A stretch of DNA of 17,780 nucleotides from JAQXDR01 sp038138625 (GCA_038138625.1 JAYQEA010000084.1:1-17780); one strand, 5' to 3'; counted from the stretch's first letter, positions 1-7,299 are shown. The notes: a model not told the origin generated them from the letters alone. Made by a program: numbers and translations.

Positions 1-625
1 CATATCCCTTATCCGCGATTTCCAAAGCCTGCCGGGCGTTTTGTTCGACCATCAGGATTGAAATGCCGGTTCGGGCAACTTCGATGATGCGGTCAAACAG
101 TTCGTCCATAACAATCGGGCTGACCCCGGCTGTGGGTTCATCCAACATCAAAACCTGCGGCTGTGTCATCAAAGCCCGGCCCACGGCGACCTGTTGGCGT
201 TGTCCGCCAGACAGTTCACCTGCGGCCTGACGCCTTTTGTCTTTGAGAATGGGAAACAGATCGTAGACCTGTTCCAGCGTTCCTGATATATCATCCCGAC
301 GCAGAAAAGCCCCCATTTCAAGATTTTCTTCCACCGTAAGGGACGTGAAAATATTCTGCGTTTGAGGAACGAATCCCATACCCTCTGCCACCCGATCTTG
401 TGGTGACAGGCCGGTTATGTCCTTTCCGTCCAGCCGAACTGCGCCATCCCGCACATTCAGCATACCAAAAACGGCTTTCATCGCGGTGGATTTACCTGCC
501 CCGTTCGGGCCTACGATGACCGCGATCTGTCCGCGTTCAACCGCAATTGTACAGCCGTGCAGGATATCGGCCCCACGCCCATACCCGCCTGTCATGCGGT
601 CTCCGATGAGGAAAGGCTCAGACAC
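1..625 (-). CDS. livF: Branched-chain amino acid-type ABC transporter ATPase, LivF-like (partial, C-terminus off window)
   Basis: Cytoplasmic ATPase subunit that powers a HAAT-family (branched-chain amino acid, amide or urea-type) importer. Visible on the minus strand: Walker A GPNGAGKS at about residues 39-46, the signature GELSGGQRQ, and Walker B VLMLDEPTAG followed by VSPIVMDE, typical of LivF. The H-loop region reads ILMVEQNA, with Q-N-A in the LivF style. I chose the GTG start at 625 because AAAGG lies a few bases upstream; an in-frame ATG at 595 is the alternative. 208 codons are visible against about 235 usual, so only some 25 C-terminal residues are missing. It lies 138 bp downstream of the LivG-like gene in the same operon. 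The true substrate cannot be read from sequence. Family sure; substrate unknown. Confidence 0.93.
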   Translation of the reverse strand, partial: MSEPFLIGDRMTGGYGRGADILHGCTIAVERGQIAVIVGPNGAGKSTAMKAVFGMLNVRDGAVRLDGKDITGLSPQDRVAEGMGFVPQTQNIFTSLTVEENLEMGAFLRRDDISGTLEQVYDLFPILKDKRRQAAGELSGGQRQQVAVGRALMTQPQVLMLDEPTAGVSPIVMDELFDRIIEVARTGISILMVEQNARQALEIADKGY

Positions 626-694
626 ACCGTGCCCTTTCGTATTGATTTAATGGTTTCACCTTATGCACTTGCGGCAGATCCGTTTCGCTGTGTA

Positions 695-707
695 GCAGGC
701 AGCCTGC
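695..707. repeat. 13-bp palindrome in the livG-livF gap
   Basis: GCAGGC-A-GCCTGC is a perfect inverted repeat with a single central base, in the otherwise featureless 138-bp gap between the LivG-like stop and the LivF-like start. It could be a protein-binding site or a short mRNA fold. No T-tract follows on either strand, so it is not an intrinsic terminator. Confidence 0.25.
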
Positions 708-763
708 AAATGGGTTGCCACACAAGCCCATATAGAGAGGCGCGAACTTTGAGGGCTGTCGTC

Positions 764-1543
764 TCACGCGCTTGCGGCCTTGTTTTTCAACCCGGTGCCC
801 AAATACGCTTCGATCACCTGTTCGTTGGCCTTGATTTCGTCGATTGTGCCTTCGGCGAGCACGCGACCCTCTGCCATCACAATCACCGGATCGCACAATC
901 TGCCGATAAAATCCATGTCATGCTCTATCATGCAGAAAGTATATCCGCGTTCCCTGTTCAGCCGCAGGATTGCATCGCCAATGGTGTTCAAAAGCGTACG
1001 GTTCACACCAGCACCGACTTCGTCAAGAAATACGATCTTTGCGTCGACCATCATGGTGCGGCCCAGTTCCAGCAGTTTTTTCTGTCCACCCGAAAGATTG
1101 CCCGCTTTCTCGTCCTTGAGATGTGAAATCGTCAGAAACTCGAGAACTTCATCAGCCCTTTTCAGTAGCGTGGCTTCTTCCTGCGCAATCCGCGCTCTGC
1201 CAAACCAGGCGTTCCAAAGGGTTTCGCCCGATTGGTGACCGGGAACCATCATCAGGTTTTCGCGGCAGGTCATTGACGAAAATTCATGTGCAATTTGAAA
1301 CGTGCGTAGCAAGCCTTTGTGAAACAAGACGTGCGGGGCTAGTCCCGTTATATCTTCGTTGTCCATCCTTACTTGACCGGATGTCGGCGCCAGTGCGCCC
1401 GCTATGACATTAAAGAGAGTTGTTTTGCCGGCGCCATTCGGACCAACAAGACCGGTGATGGATCCAGTTTTAATTCGTAGCGTCGCACCATCCACGGCAC
1501 GAAATCCACCGAATTGTTTCACGACATCGGTAACCTCGATCAA
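764..1543 (-). CDS. livG: Branched-chain amino acid-type ABC transporter ATPase, LivG-like
   Basis: Second cytoplasmic ATPase of the same importer; LivG and LivF usually form a heterodimer under the two permeases. 259 residues, normal for LivG (about 250-260). Motifs in order: Walker A GPNGAGKT at 34-41, Q-loop region RTFQIAHEF at 80-88, signature LSGGQ at 150-154, Walker B IVFLDE at 170-175, H-loop His208. The C-terminal tail, with EAYLG near the end, is the LivG type. Oddity: the D-loop approach reads LDEVGAGVN where most family members have LDEPxAG(M/L)N, a Pro-to-Val change right after the catalytic Glu. The gene starts 70 bp after the substrate-binding protein stop, separated by a hairpin, so it is likely co-transcribed at a lower level. 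Confidence 0.94.
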   Translation of the reverse strand: MIEVTDVVKQFGGFRAVDGATLRIKTGSITGLVGPNGAGKTTLFNVIAGALAPTSGQVRMDNEDITGLAPHVLFHKGLLRTFQIAHEFSSMTCRENLMMVPGHQSGETLWNAWFGRARIAQEEATLLKRADEVLEFLTISHLKDEKAGNLSGGQKKLLELGRTMMVDAKIVFLDEVGAGVNRTLLNTIGDAILRLNRERGYTFCMIEHDMDFIGRLCDPVIVMAEGRVLAEGTIDEIKANEQVIEAYLGTGLKNKAASA

Positions 1544-1567
1544 GGCGATATCCTTTGCGCTACGTCA

Positions 1568-1592
1568 GACAGCCCGTGAAACACGGGCTGTC
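1568..1592 (-). promoter_or_regulatory. Perfect 11-bp intergenic hairpin after the substrate-binding protein gene
   Basis: GACAGCCCGTG and CACGGGCTGTC pair perfectly around a 3-base loop. The structure lies between the binding-protein stop (1614) and the LivG-like start (1543). No U-tract follows on the minus strand, so it is not a classical terminator. In many ABC importers such hairpins protect the upstream binding-protein mRNA from 3' exonucleases or give partial attenuation, so the periplasmic protein exceeds the membrane complex. That role is inferred here. Confidence 0.7.
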
Positions 1593-1613
1593 CGGTATAG
1601 TGACGACTGTTGT

Positions 1614-2810
1614 TTACTTGCGGCCAGCGGTGACTTCTTCACCACCTTCAAAGCCAACAACGCGATATGCGCCTGCGGCTTCGCCCGGTCCGACAAGCTC
1701 TACTCCAGTTGCACCGACAAAGTCGACTTCGCCACCGGCTGCAAGGATCTCGAGCGCTTTGCCCAATTCCCCAGCTTGGATCGGCTCACCCGGAGCATTG
1801 GCCACAGCAAAAATATGATCTTTGTAGTCACCAGGCTCAGCGGAGTTAGCGGCCTGCATTGCGAGCATAATCAGTGCAGCTGCGTCATAGCTTTCTGGTG
1901 TGAAAGGCGATGAGCTGTCAAAGGCACCACCGACCAGATCGCTGAAACGCGCTGCAAGCTCGTCTGATGGGGCAGGGTGCTGACCCGACGACCCATCGAT
2001 TTCCGAGCCGAAGTTCTCGGTCAAAGCCGCCGAGATCATGCCATCAGGGAAATGGAACGTGTCAAACGCGCCTGTATCCAGAGCCGCGCGCACGATGCCG
2101 GATCCGCCTTGGTCGACATAGCCTGCAACGACAAGGCGATCGCCACCAGCGGCCGCAAGTTCACCGACTTCGGCTGAATAGTCTGCCTTACCATCTTCGT
2201 GGGGCGAATTGACTGTTACGGTTCCACCCGCTGCGGTGTAGGCCGCTTCAAAGCTGTCAGCCAGACCTTTGCCGTAGTCGTTGTTGGTGTAGGTCACGGC
2301 AACTTCATTGATACCCAATTCCATCAACACCTCTGTCATCACGACGCCCTGACGTGCGTCGGATGGTGCTGTGCGGAAGAACAGGCCGTTATCGGCGTTA
2401 TCAGTGTGGCTTAGCGCAGGCGATGTTGCTGATGGCGATACCATGACAACGCCGTTTGGCAGCGCCACGTTGTTGAGGATTGCGCCGGTTACGCCCGAGC
2501 AGTCTGCGCCCACGATGCCTTTTACACCATCTGAGGTAATCAAACGTTCTGCCGCCGCACTTGCTGCGCCTGCGTCAATACATGTGCTGTCGCCGCGCAC
2601 GGGTGTCACGGATGCCCCGCCCAAAAGCGCGCCACTTTCGGTGACTTCGGCCATCGCCAGTTCGGCTCCGGCACCCATGGATGGTGTCAGCGATTCAATT
2701 GGTCCGGTAAAACCAAGGATAACGCCCAATTTAATTTCCGAATGGCCACCAGCGAAGCCTGTGGAAGCACAGAGTGCGCCAGCGGCTGCGGTCATAAGAA
2801 GTTTTTTCAT
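1614..2810 (-). CDS. Periplasmic substrate-binding protein of a branched-chain amino acid-type ABC importer
   Basis: Captures a small solute in the periplasm and delivers it to the LivG/LivF-powered permeases. 398 residues from the ATG at 2810, a normal length. That start gives a clean signal peptide (MKK, hydrophobic core, ending TGFA before GGHSE) and has GGGGAG about ten bases upstream; an in-frame ATG 11 codons earlier (2843) lacks these features. The mature protein begins IKLGVILGFTGP, the standard opening of the Peripla_BP_6 fold. Two Cys (in STCIDAG and ADCSG) could form the disulfide common in these proteins. The sequence is rich in Ala, Gly, Glu and Asp, as expected for an acidic marine periplasmic protein. 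First gene of the operon. Ligand unknown: amino acids, amides or others are all possible. Confidence 0.93.
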   Translation of the reverse strand: MKKLLMTAAAGALCASTGFAGGHSEIKLGVILGFTGPIESLTPSMGAGAELAMAEVTESGALLGGASVTPVRGDSTCIDAGAASAAAERLITSDGVKGIVGADCSGVTGAILNNVALPNGVVMVSPSATSPALSHTDNADNGLFFRTAPSDARQGVVMTEVLMELGINEVAVTYTNNDYGKGLADSFEAAYTAAGGTVTVNSPHEDGKADYSAEVGELAAAGGDRLVVAGYVDQGGSGIVRAALDTGAFDTFHFPDGMISAALTENFGSEIDGSSGQHPAPSDELAARFSDLVGGAFDSSSPFTPESYDAAALIMLAMQAANSAEPGDYKDHIFAVANAPGEPIQAGELGKALEILAAGGEVDFVGATGVELVGPGEAAGAYRVVGFEGGEEVTAGRK

Positions 2811-3242
2811 TTTTTTGATTCTCCCCGTGTTGACGTCGAACATTTCTGTCCTTGGCAGAGCCTATGGCGGCCCAGTAAAAAAGGAAAGGGGGGCTAACCC
2901 GTCATTTCTAACTGAATGTTGAGATTCCTTGGTGAGGTTGAAACCAAAAACAGTGACGCTGAAACAAGAGCCAAGCTTTTCAGGAATGGTCGGAACGGTG
3001 CAAATCCAAAATGTCGGAAAAGTGGGCGGCATATTACAAACGTTGGCCAAGGTGTTTGCTCACGTGCTTTGCGCAGGTATCTTGCGAGTGTGCCGCTTGG
3101 GTCAGGCCCGAATTGGGTCAGGAAAGAAATCTCACGACATTTTATAAAAAGCGGTCGCTGTGGCCAAACTTACGCATTTAGGCTCTTGCCCTGAACATGC
3201 TGGATCCTCAGGATCGGGGTGATAATTGAGTGAGGCCGCATC
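2811..3242. other. Divergent intergenic region, no firm gene
   Basis: 432 bp between the divergent binding-protein gene and the sugar dehydrogenase gene. It must carry both promoters, but I see no convincing -35/-10 pair for the minus-strand operon. A minus-strand frame of about 80 codons (roughly 3138-2890) is open but has no ATG near its start and resembles nothing I recognise. Short plus-strand frames here also lack family features. Most likely regulatory sequence or decayed DNA. Confidence 0.5.
3203..3226 (+). promoter_or_regulatory. Possible operator palindrome and -10 element before the sugar dehydrogenase gene
   Basis: GATCCT-C-AGGATC (3203-3215) is a perfect 13-bp palindrome followed by GATAAT (3221-3226), a five-of-six match to a -10 hexamer, 17 bp before the start codon. 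No good -35 is seen at the right distance, so this would need an activator or is chance. A palindrome at this place could be an operator. Confidence 0.25.
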
Positions 3243-4340
3243 ATGTACTCCCGTTTTCTGTTTCCGCTGTTTATTTTGTGTTGGGCTGCATCAGCGTCGA
3301 TTGCAGAGGTCATACAAACCAAATCCGGCCCTTTAGAGGTTTCCTTGGTTGTGGCTGATCTTGATGAGCCGTGGGCGTTCGGCTTTTTGCCCGATGGTGG
3401 TGTCGTGATTACGGAACGTGGTGGCCAGCTTTGGCTGTTTAAAAACGGTCGTCGCACGAATGTGCGCGGTGTGCCACGCGTTGCTGCACGCGGGCAGGGG
3501 GGATTACTTGACGTGCTGGTGCCGCGTGATTTTGCACAGACCCGCACACTTTTTTTCACCTATGCGAGACGTCAATCCGGTGGCGCAGGAACGGCAGTTT
3601 TTCGGGCAAAGCTGGCGCAGGATGGGCGTAGTTTGCGCGAGGGGCGAACGATTTTTGAGATGACAAAAGGATCCTCGGGTGGCCGACATTTCGGATCGCG
3701 ACTGGTAGAGGCTCAGGATGGCACGTTGTTTGTCACTGTTGGAGATCGCGGGCACCGGCCCTCGGCACAAGATTTAAGTATAGAGAATGGCTCTGTCTTG
3801 CGGATCACGCGCGATGGTGTCGCTCCCAAAGACAATCCGTTTATTGGGCGTGAGGGTGTGATCCCCGAAATCTGGAGCTTTGGACACCGCAACCCGCAGG
3901 GGGCCGCGTTGGACCGTGACGGCCAGCTTTGGATCAATGAACATGGTGCGAAGGGCGGAGACGAAGTAAACCGTGTAATTGGCGGTGCAAATTATGGCTG
4001 GCCTGTTATCGCTTACGGACGCCACTACAGCGGTAGGAAAATTGGCGAAGGCAGTGCCAAACCGGGGATGGAGCAGCCGGAAACATACTGGGATCCGTCT
4101 ATAGCCCCGTCTGGGATGACCTTTTACAATGGCAATATTGCCAGTTGGCACGGTGATGCATTCATCGGATCTTTGAAGTTCGACTATATATCCCGATTGT
4201 CGGGCGCACCTTTGCGCGAGGTTGAGCAGATTTCAGGCAAAGCCACATCGCGTGTGCGCGATGTACGACAGGGACCAGATGGTGCGCTGTGGTTTTTGAG
4301 TGTCGGAAACGGGGCGCTTTATCGAATGGTGCCGAAGTAA
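3243..4340 (+). CDS. PQQ-dependent aldose sugar dehydrogenase, YliI/Asd-like, exported
   Basis: Periplasmic quinoprotein of the soluble glucose dehydrogenase / YliI family: oxidises aldose sugars to lactones with PQQ and passes electrons to the respiratory chain. 365 residues, close to the roughly 370 of YliI. The N-terminus is a signal peptide (hydrophobic 5-18, likely cleavage after SIA near residue 21). Family marks in order: EPWAFGFLPDG at 42-52, ITERGGQLWL at 56-65, GGRHFGSRL at 146-154 with His149 in the place of the catalytic base, VTVGDRG at 164-170, SFGHRNPQG at 212-220, HGAKGGDEVN at 234-243, ending QGPDGALWFL as in the six-bladed beta-propeller. GAGTGAGG lies just upstream of the ATG. 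PQQ synthesis genes are not in the window, so the cofactor source is unknown. Natural substrate not deducible. Confidence 0.9.
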   Translation: MYSRFLFPLFILCWAASASIAEVIQTKSGPLEVSLVVADLDEPWAFGFLPDGGVVITERGGQLWLFKNGRRTNVRGVPRVAARGQGGLLDVLVPRDFAQTRTLFFTYARRQSGGAGTAVFRAKLAQDGRSLREGRTIFEMTKGSSGGRHFGSRLVEAQDGTLFVTVGDRGHRPSAQDLSIENGSVLRITRDGVAPKDNPFIGREGVIPEIWSFGHRNPQGAALDRDGQLWINEHGAKGGDEVNRVIGGANYGWPVIAYGRHYSGRKIGEGSAKPGMEQPETYWDPSIAPSGMTFYNGNIASWHGDAFIGSLKFDYISRLSGAPLREVEQISGKATSRVRDVRQGPDGALWFLSVGNGALYRMVPK

Positions 4341-4417
4341 CGATCCAATTGTTTCCCCGACTTTAAGACCACAAACCCCCAAGATTGTCGGAAACGGTCC
4401 AACGTCTCACGCAATCG

Positions 4418-4618
4418 TCATCCCGCACCGTATCCAGCATTTTCACGCGCGCGGGCCAGACCGATTTTATATTTGAGCCTGCGTTTTCGGTTCGCGCGTT
4501 TCATGCGTTTGTGCCAAGTCGCCGGCTCTCCGTCCGTTTTCGTTCGTTTGAAAAACAAAAGGAAATCAATAAGTGCGATAACCAATAAAGGAATATAAAT
4601 TTGAAGCCTGTCCATCAT
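4418..4618 (-). CDS. Possible small single-helix membrane protein
   Basis: 66 codons, starting ATG-ATG at 4618/4615 (a TTG at 4633 would add five residues). One hydrophobic segment (about residues 6-22, IYIPLLVIALIDFLLFF) is followed by a strongly basic tail rich in Lys and Arg. This pattern fits a one-pass inner membrane protein with the tail in the cytoplasm. It lies convergent to the sugar dehydrogenase gene (77 bp apart) and divergent from rplK. The ribosome site is weak (GAAAG), and I recognise no family, so it may also be a chance frame. Confidence 0.4.
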   Translation of the reverse strand: MMDRLQIYIPLLVIALIDFLLFFKRTKTDGEPATWHKRMKRANRKRRLKYKIGLARARENAGYGAG

Positions 4619-4702
4619 TTGACTTTCGTTCAATGACGCTTGGCTTTGGCTAAGCGAACCTACGGTGCCGTCATCGGTCTATTTTACTGCTTGGTCCGCC
4701 GC

Positions 4703-4731
4703 TTGCAGCTGCTTATGTCGCATTCAATAAT
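4703..4731 (+). promoter_or_regulatory. Candidate sigma-70 promoter of rplK-rplA
   Basis: TTGCAG (4703-4708) and AATAAT (4726-4731) are separated by exactly 17 bp, in an AT-rich stretch about 200 bp before rplK. Transcription would start near 4738 and give a roughly 200-nt structured leader. It is the best-looking promoter upstream of rplK, but only predicted. Confidence 0.45.
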
Positions 4732-4820
4732 TTATATATGACGGCGATTGCAAACCCTTTTTGCAGTACATCGGGGCAATACGGTTGCGTGCATATCCAT
4801 TTGGTTGTAACGCGGCCTGT

Positions 4821-4886
4821 GTTGTCAGTCCGACAACGAATCCATGCGGGAGGCACGTAGCGTCGCGGCGCTACACCGGACCGCAT
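4821..4886 (+). promoter_or_regulatory. Structured rplK leader, candidate ribosomal protein L1 autoregulatory site
   Basis: Two stem-loops lie 54-120 nt before the rplK start. The first is GTTGTC/GACAAC (4821-4826 with 4832-4837). The second has an outer stem ATGCGG/CCGCAT (4844-4849 with 4881-4886), a two-sided internal loop, and an inner stem GTAGCG/CGCTAC (4857-4862 with 4869-4874). In E. coli and archaea, free L1 binds a helix-internal loop-helix element in the L11-L1 mRNA that mimics its 23S rRNA site and represses translation. The fold here has that architecture, but I have not matched the conserved L1-contact bases. A 12-bp palindrome (4900-4911) lies between it and the ribosome site. 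Confidence 0.45.
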
Positions 4887-4940
4887 CGACATAGGGCTTG
4901 GATCGCGATCCTGAAGCCTGTTGATAAAAGGAGAGGCCAC

Positions 4941-5390
4941 ATGGCCAAGAAGCTTGTTGGCAGCATGAAGCTGCAAATCCCGGCTGGTAAAGCCAACCCG
5001 TCGCCCCCCGTGGGTCCTGCATTGGGTCAGCGCGGCATCAATATCATGGAATTCTGTAAGGCGTTCAACGCAAAGACGCAGGAAATGGAGCCAGGCGCGC
5101 CTTGCCCGACCGTGATCACTTACTACCAAGACAAATCGTTCACGATGGACATCAAGACGCCGCCTGCGTCTTATTACTTGAAAAAAGCTGCTGGTCTAAA
5201 GCCTGTTGGCAAACGGAACCGTCCTCGTGGTGCAGAACTGCCCGGTCGTGAAACTGTCGCGACCGTCACCGTCGCACAGGTGCGCGAAATTGCAGAAGCA
5301 AAGATGAAAGACCTGAGCGCGAACAACGTTGAGGCCGCAATGCAGATCATTCTTGGCTCTGCCAAGTCTATGGGCATCGAGGTAAAGTAA
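4941..5390 (+). CDS. rplK: 50S ribosomal protein L11
   Basis: L11 binds 23S rRNA at the GTPase-associated centre of the large subunit. 149 residues, the usual length being 140-150. The N-terminal domain carries LQIPAGKANPSPPVGPALGQRGINIMEFCKAFNAKT, recognisable in two parts: PAGKANP and the proline-rich GPALGQ loop; the C-terminal RNA-binding domain ends SAKSMGIEVK. I chose the ATG at 4941 because it is preceded by AAAAGGAGAG and begins MAKK like other L11 proteins; the frame is open 60 codons further upstream, but that part is the mRNA leader. It is translated together with rplA, whose start follows after one base. Probably repressed by L1 through the leader. Confidence 0.98.
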   Translation: MAKKLVGSMKLQIPAGKANPSPPVGPALGQRGINIMEFCKAFNAKTQEMEPGAPCPTVITYYQDKSFTMDIKTPPASYYLKKAAGLKPVGKRNRPRGAELPGRETVATVTVAQVREIAEAKMKDLSANNVEAAMQIILGSAKSMGIEVK

Positions 5391-5391
5391 T

Positions 5392-6090
5392 ATGGCAAAG
5401 CTTGGAAAACGTACGCGTGCTGCCCGTGATGCATTCGCGGGTAAAGAGAATGTGACCGTCGAAGAGGCCGTTGCTCTGATCAAGGGCAATACCGCGGCAA
5501 AATTCGACGAGACAGTTGAAATTGCCATGAACCTGGGTGTGGACCCGCGCCATGCGGACCAGATGGTTCGTGGTGTCGTCGGGTTGCCTAACGGGACCGG
5601 CAAAACAGTCCGCGTGGCTGTATTCGCCCGCGGTGCCAAAGCAGATGAGGCGCAAGCAGCAGGGGCTGACATCGTTGGTGCCGAAGAGCTGATGCAGACG
5701 ATTCAGGGTGGCGAGATTAATTTTGACCGCTGCATTGCAACCCCTGACATGATGCCGATCGTTGGACGTTTGGGTAAAATTCTTGGTCCACGCAACCTGA
5801 TGCCAAACCCCAAAGTTGGCACGGTTACAATGGATGTGGCGCAGGCTGTTCAGGACGCAAAAGGTGGTCAGGTTCAGTTCAAGGCTGAAAAAGCAGGCGT
5901 TGTACATGCCGGTGTGGGCAAGGCGTCTTTTGACGCAGACAAGCTTGTCGAAAACATCCGCGCCTTTGTCAGTGCCGTGGCCAAGGCAAAGCCGTCAGGC
6001 GCCAAAGGCGCGTACATGACAAAGATTTCCCTGAGCTCGACAATGGGCCCGGGCGTTTCAGTATCTGTTGACAGTGCTGCGAGCGAATAA
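5392..6090 (+). CDS. rplA: 50S ribosomal protein L1
   Basis: L1 forms the mobile L1 stalk near the tRNA exit site and, in bacteria generally, represses its own operon. 232 residues, the normal length. Recognisable parts: start MAKLGKRTRAA, the two-domain pattern with ETVEIAMNLGVDPRHADQ (about 40-57), VVGLPNGTGKTVRVAVF (62-78), and the signature LGKILGPRNLMPNPKVGTVT (about 127-146). It starts one base after the rplK stop, so the two are translationally coupled. The stop is followed by a strong intrinsic terminator, so the transcript ends here; rplJ and rplL, which follow rplA in many bacteria, do not follow. Confidence 0.98.
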   Translation: MAKLGKRTRAARDAFAGKENVTVEEAVALIKGNTAAKFDETVEIAMNLGVDPRHADQMVRGVVGLPNGTGKTVRVAVFARGAKADEAQAAGADIVGAEELMQTIQGGEINFDRCIATPDMMPIVGRLGKILGPRNLMPNPKVGTVTMDVAQAVQDAKGGQVQFKAEKAGVVHAGVGKASFDADKLVENIRAFVSAVAKAKPSGAKGAYMTKISLSSTMGPGVSVSVDSAASE

Positions 6091-6117
6091 CTTTTATTTG
6101 CGAATTTTGAACCAAGC

Positions 6118-6143
6118 AGGGGCGCCTCTATCGGGCGCCCTTT
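6118..6143 (+). terminator. Intrinsic terminator of rplK-rplA
   Basis: GGGCGCC (6120-6126) pairs perfectly with GGCGCCC (6134-6140) around a 7-base loop; the stem can extend by a G-U and an A-U pair, and a short T-tract begins at 6141. It lies 29 bp after the rplA stop. Confidence 0.85.
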
Positions 6144-6258
6144 GCCTGTTTGCAGTATTCAAATCTTGGGCAAGCAGCTTGCACTTAGTCCTGTACTCAA
6201 AATGTTAAAGAGCACCAAACTGGTGCGGGACGATCGTCGGTACTGAATGTGGGTGACT

Positions 6259-7162
6259 TTATCCCCTTTGCATGTCGTAACCGAAAATCACTCTGTTGTG
6301 TTCCGCATTCTTAATGCTGAGATTCAAACGAGGTTCGCTTTTTACTTTTACAAGACCACCGCGTTCAGGTCGGTCACTGGGCCCAAGGATTTTATGCGCC
6401 AGACCCAAACCTTTTAGTGATTTGATAAACCATTGGCCGCAGTCTAATGGACTTTTTCAAGGCCCGGCATGGCTGAAGATCGGAAGGCACGACGGTTGGA
6501 CTGGCAAATTTTCTCCAAAAGTCATAAATCCAAGACACTGAAGGTTATATTTTTGGACTGGCAGCCCGCGGACAGTCCAGCCTTGATGTTCAGTCTTATG
6601 TTTGGAATGCCCGATTATCCAATCTCGGGTTAGCGATACAGCGGCACGCACGCAAATTCCCCATAGCAGGAACCCGGAGCCGCCAAACAGGATCAGTGGC
6701 ACTGCAGGAACGAGTTGCCGTGCCCGCCAATAACGTTTCATCCAGTAATAGATGTGGTCCTTTGCGCTCTCGGGTGCATTGAACGAGTGGCGGTTGGTGC
6801 AGATTGGACCGGAAATGCAGTTGTACCCGAGCACCACGGCAAAATCTGGCGTTATGGCTTGGGTGTCTGGTCAAACAATTTGGTGTTGGTGCCCGTCGCG
6901 GATGTCATGCGCGCGGACTATTCCAAAGGAACCTGCCGAGCCAACACCCACTCCAAGACAGTGCATCAGGTATTCTGGCTACTTTGGCGTCTGAAACAAT
7001 TCGTGAATTAAAAGGTCCGTGCATTCCGTCAGAATGACGAGCACAAACGGTGAGTACCGTTGTGGGCAGGAACACAAAAACGCCGCTCCTACCTGGTGTG
7101 AAAATGATTGCTACAATAGCCCCAATGATCAGCACAAAATGCCAGTTGCTTTCGGCGTGTCG
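6259..7162 (-). pseudogene. Decayed membrane fatty acid desaturase gene
   Basis: No long frame is intact, but the minus strand carries, in the right order and across several frames, pieces of a bacterial acyl-CoA/acyl-lipid desaturase. From the N-terminal side: a hydrophobic piece NWHFVLIIGAIVAIIF (about 7158-7111); SAGSFGIVRAHDIRDGHQHQ (about 6939-6880), then a stop; QLHFRSNLHQPPLV (about 6823-6782); a shift into AKDHIYYWMKRYW and on through LLWGICVRAAVSLTRDWIIGH and GWTVRGLPVQKYN to GFMTFGE (6778 to about 6510); a shift into CQSNRRAFRSSA (6506-6471) where living relatives have WHNNHHAFPxSA; then LDCGQWFIKSLKGLGLAHKI to a stop at 6259. At least four frame changes, internal stops and loss of all three box histidines show a dead gene. 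It lies just downstream of, and in the same direction as, the GlxA-type regulator. Family assignment is from memory of motifs; I judge it good. Confidence 0.75.
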
Positions 7163-7299
7163 CAGTAAACTGTGCTATTCAGATCGCAAGTCTGGCTGCA
7201 GGGACGGACGCAAGCGAACATATCTCTCGACCGACCTTCGACATGTTTTGCCAGTCTGCAAGGCTTGGTGATACTATAGCAGCGCTTCAAATCCCTTTT

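Noticed and set aside
557..1126. Plus-strand open frame of 189 codons over the livF-livG junction
   Set aside because: Antisense to LivG-like and LivF-like coding sequence with clear ABC motifs; no ribosome site or family resemblance.
2890..3138. Minus-strand 80-codon open frame upstream of the binding-protein gene
   Set aside because: No start codon near its beginning, no recognised family, and it runs into the promoter region of the operon.
4761..4940. Upstream extension of the rplK frame by 60 codons
   Set aside because: Other L11 proteins start MAKK; the ribosome site is at 4930; the extension is the structured leader.
6715..7037. Plus-strand frames of 77-98 codons opposite the desaturase relic
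   Set aside because: Antisense to the relic, no recognisable protein features; the minus strand explains this DNA better.
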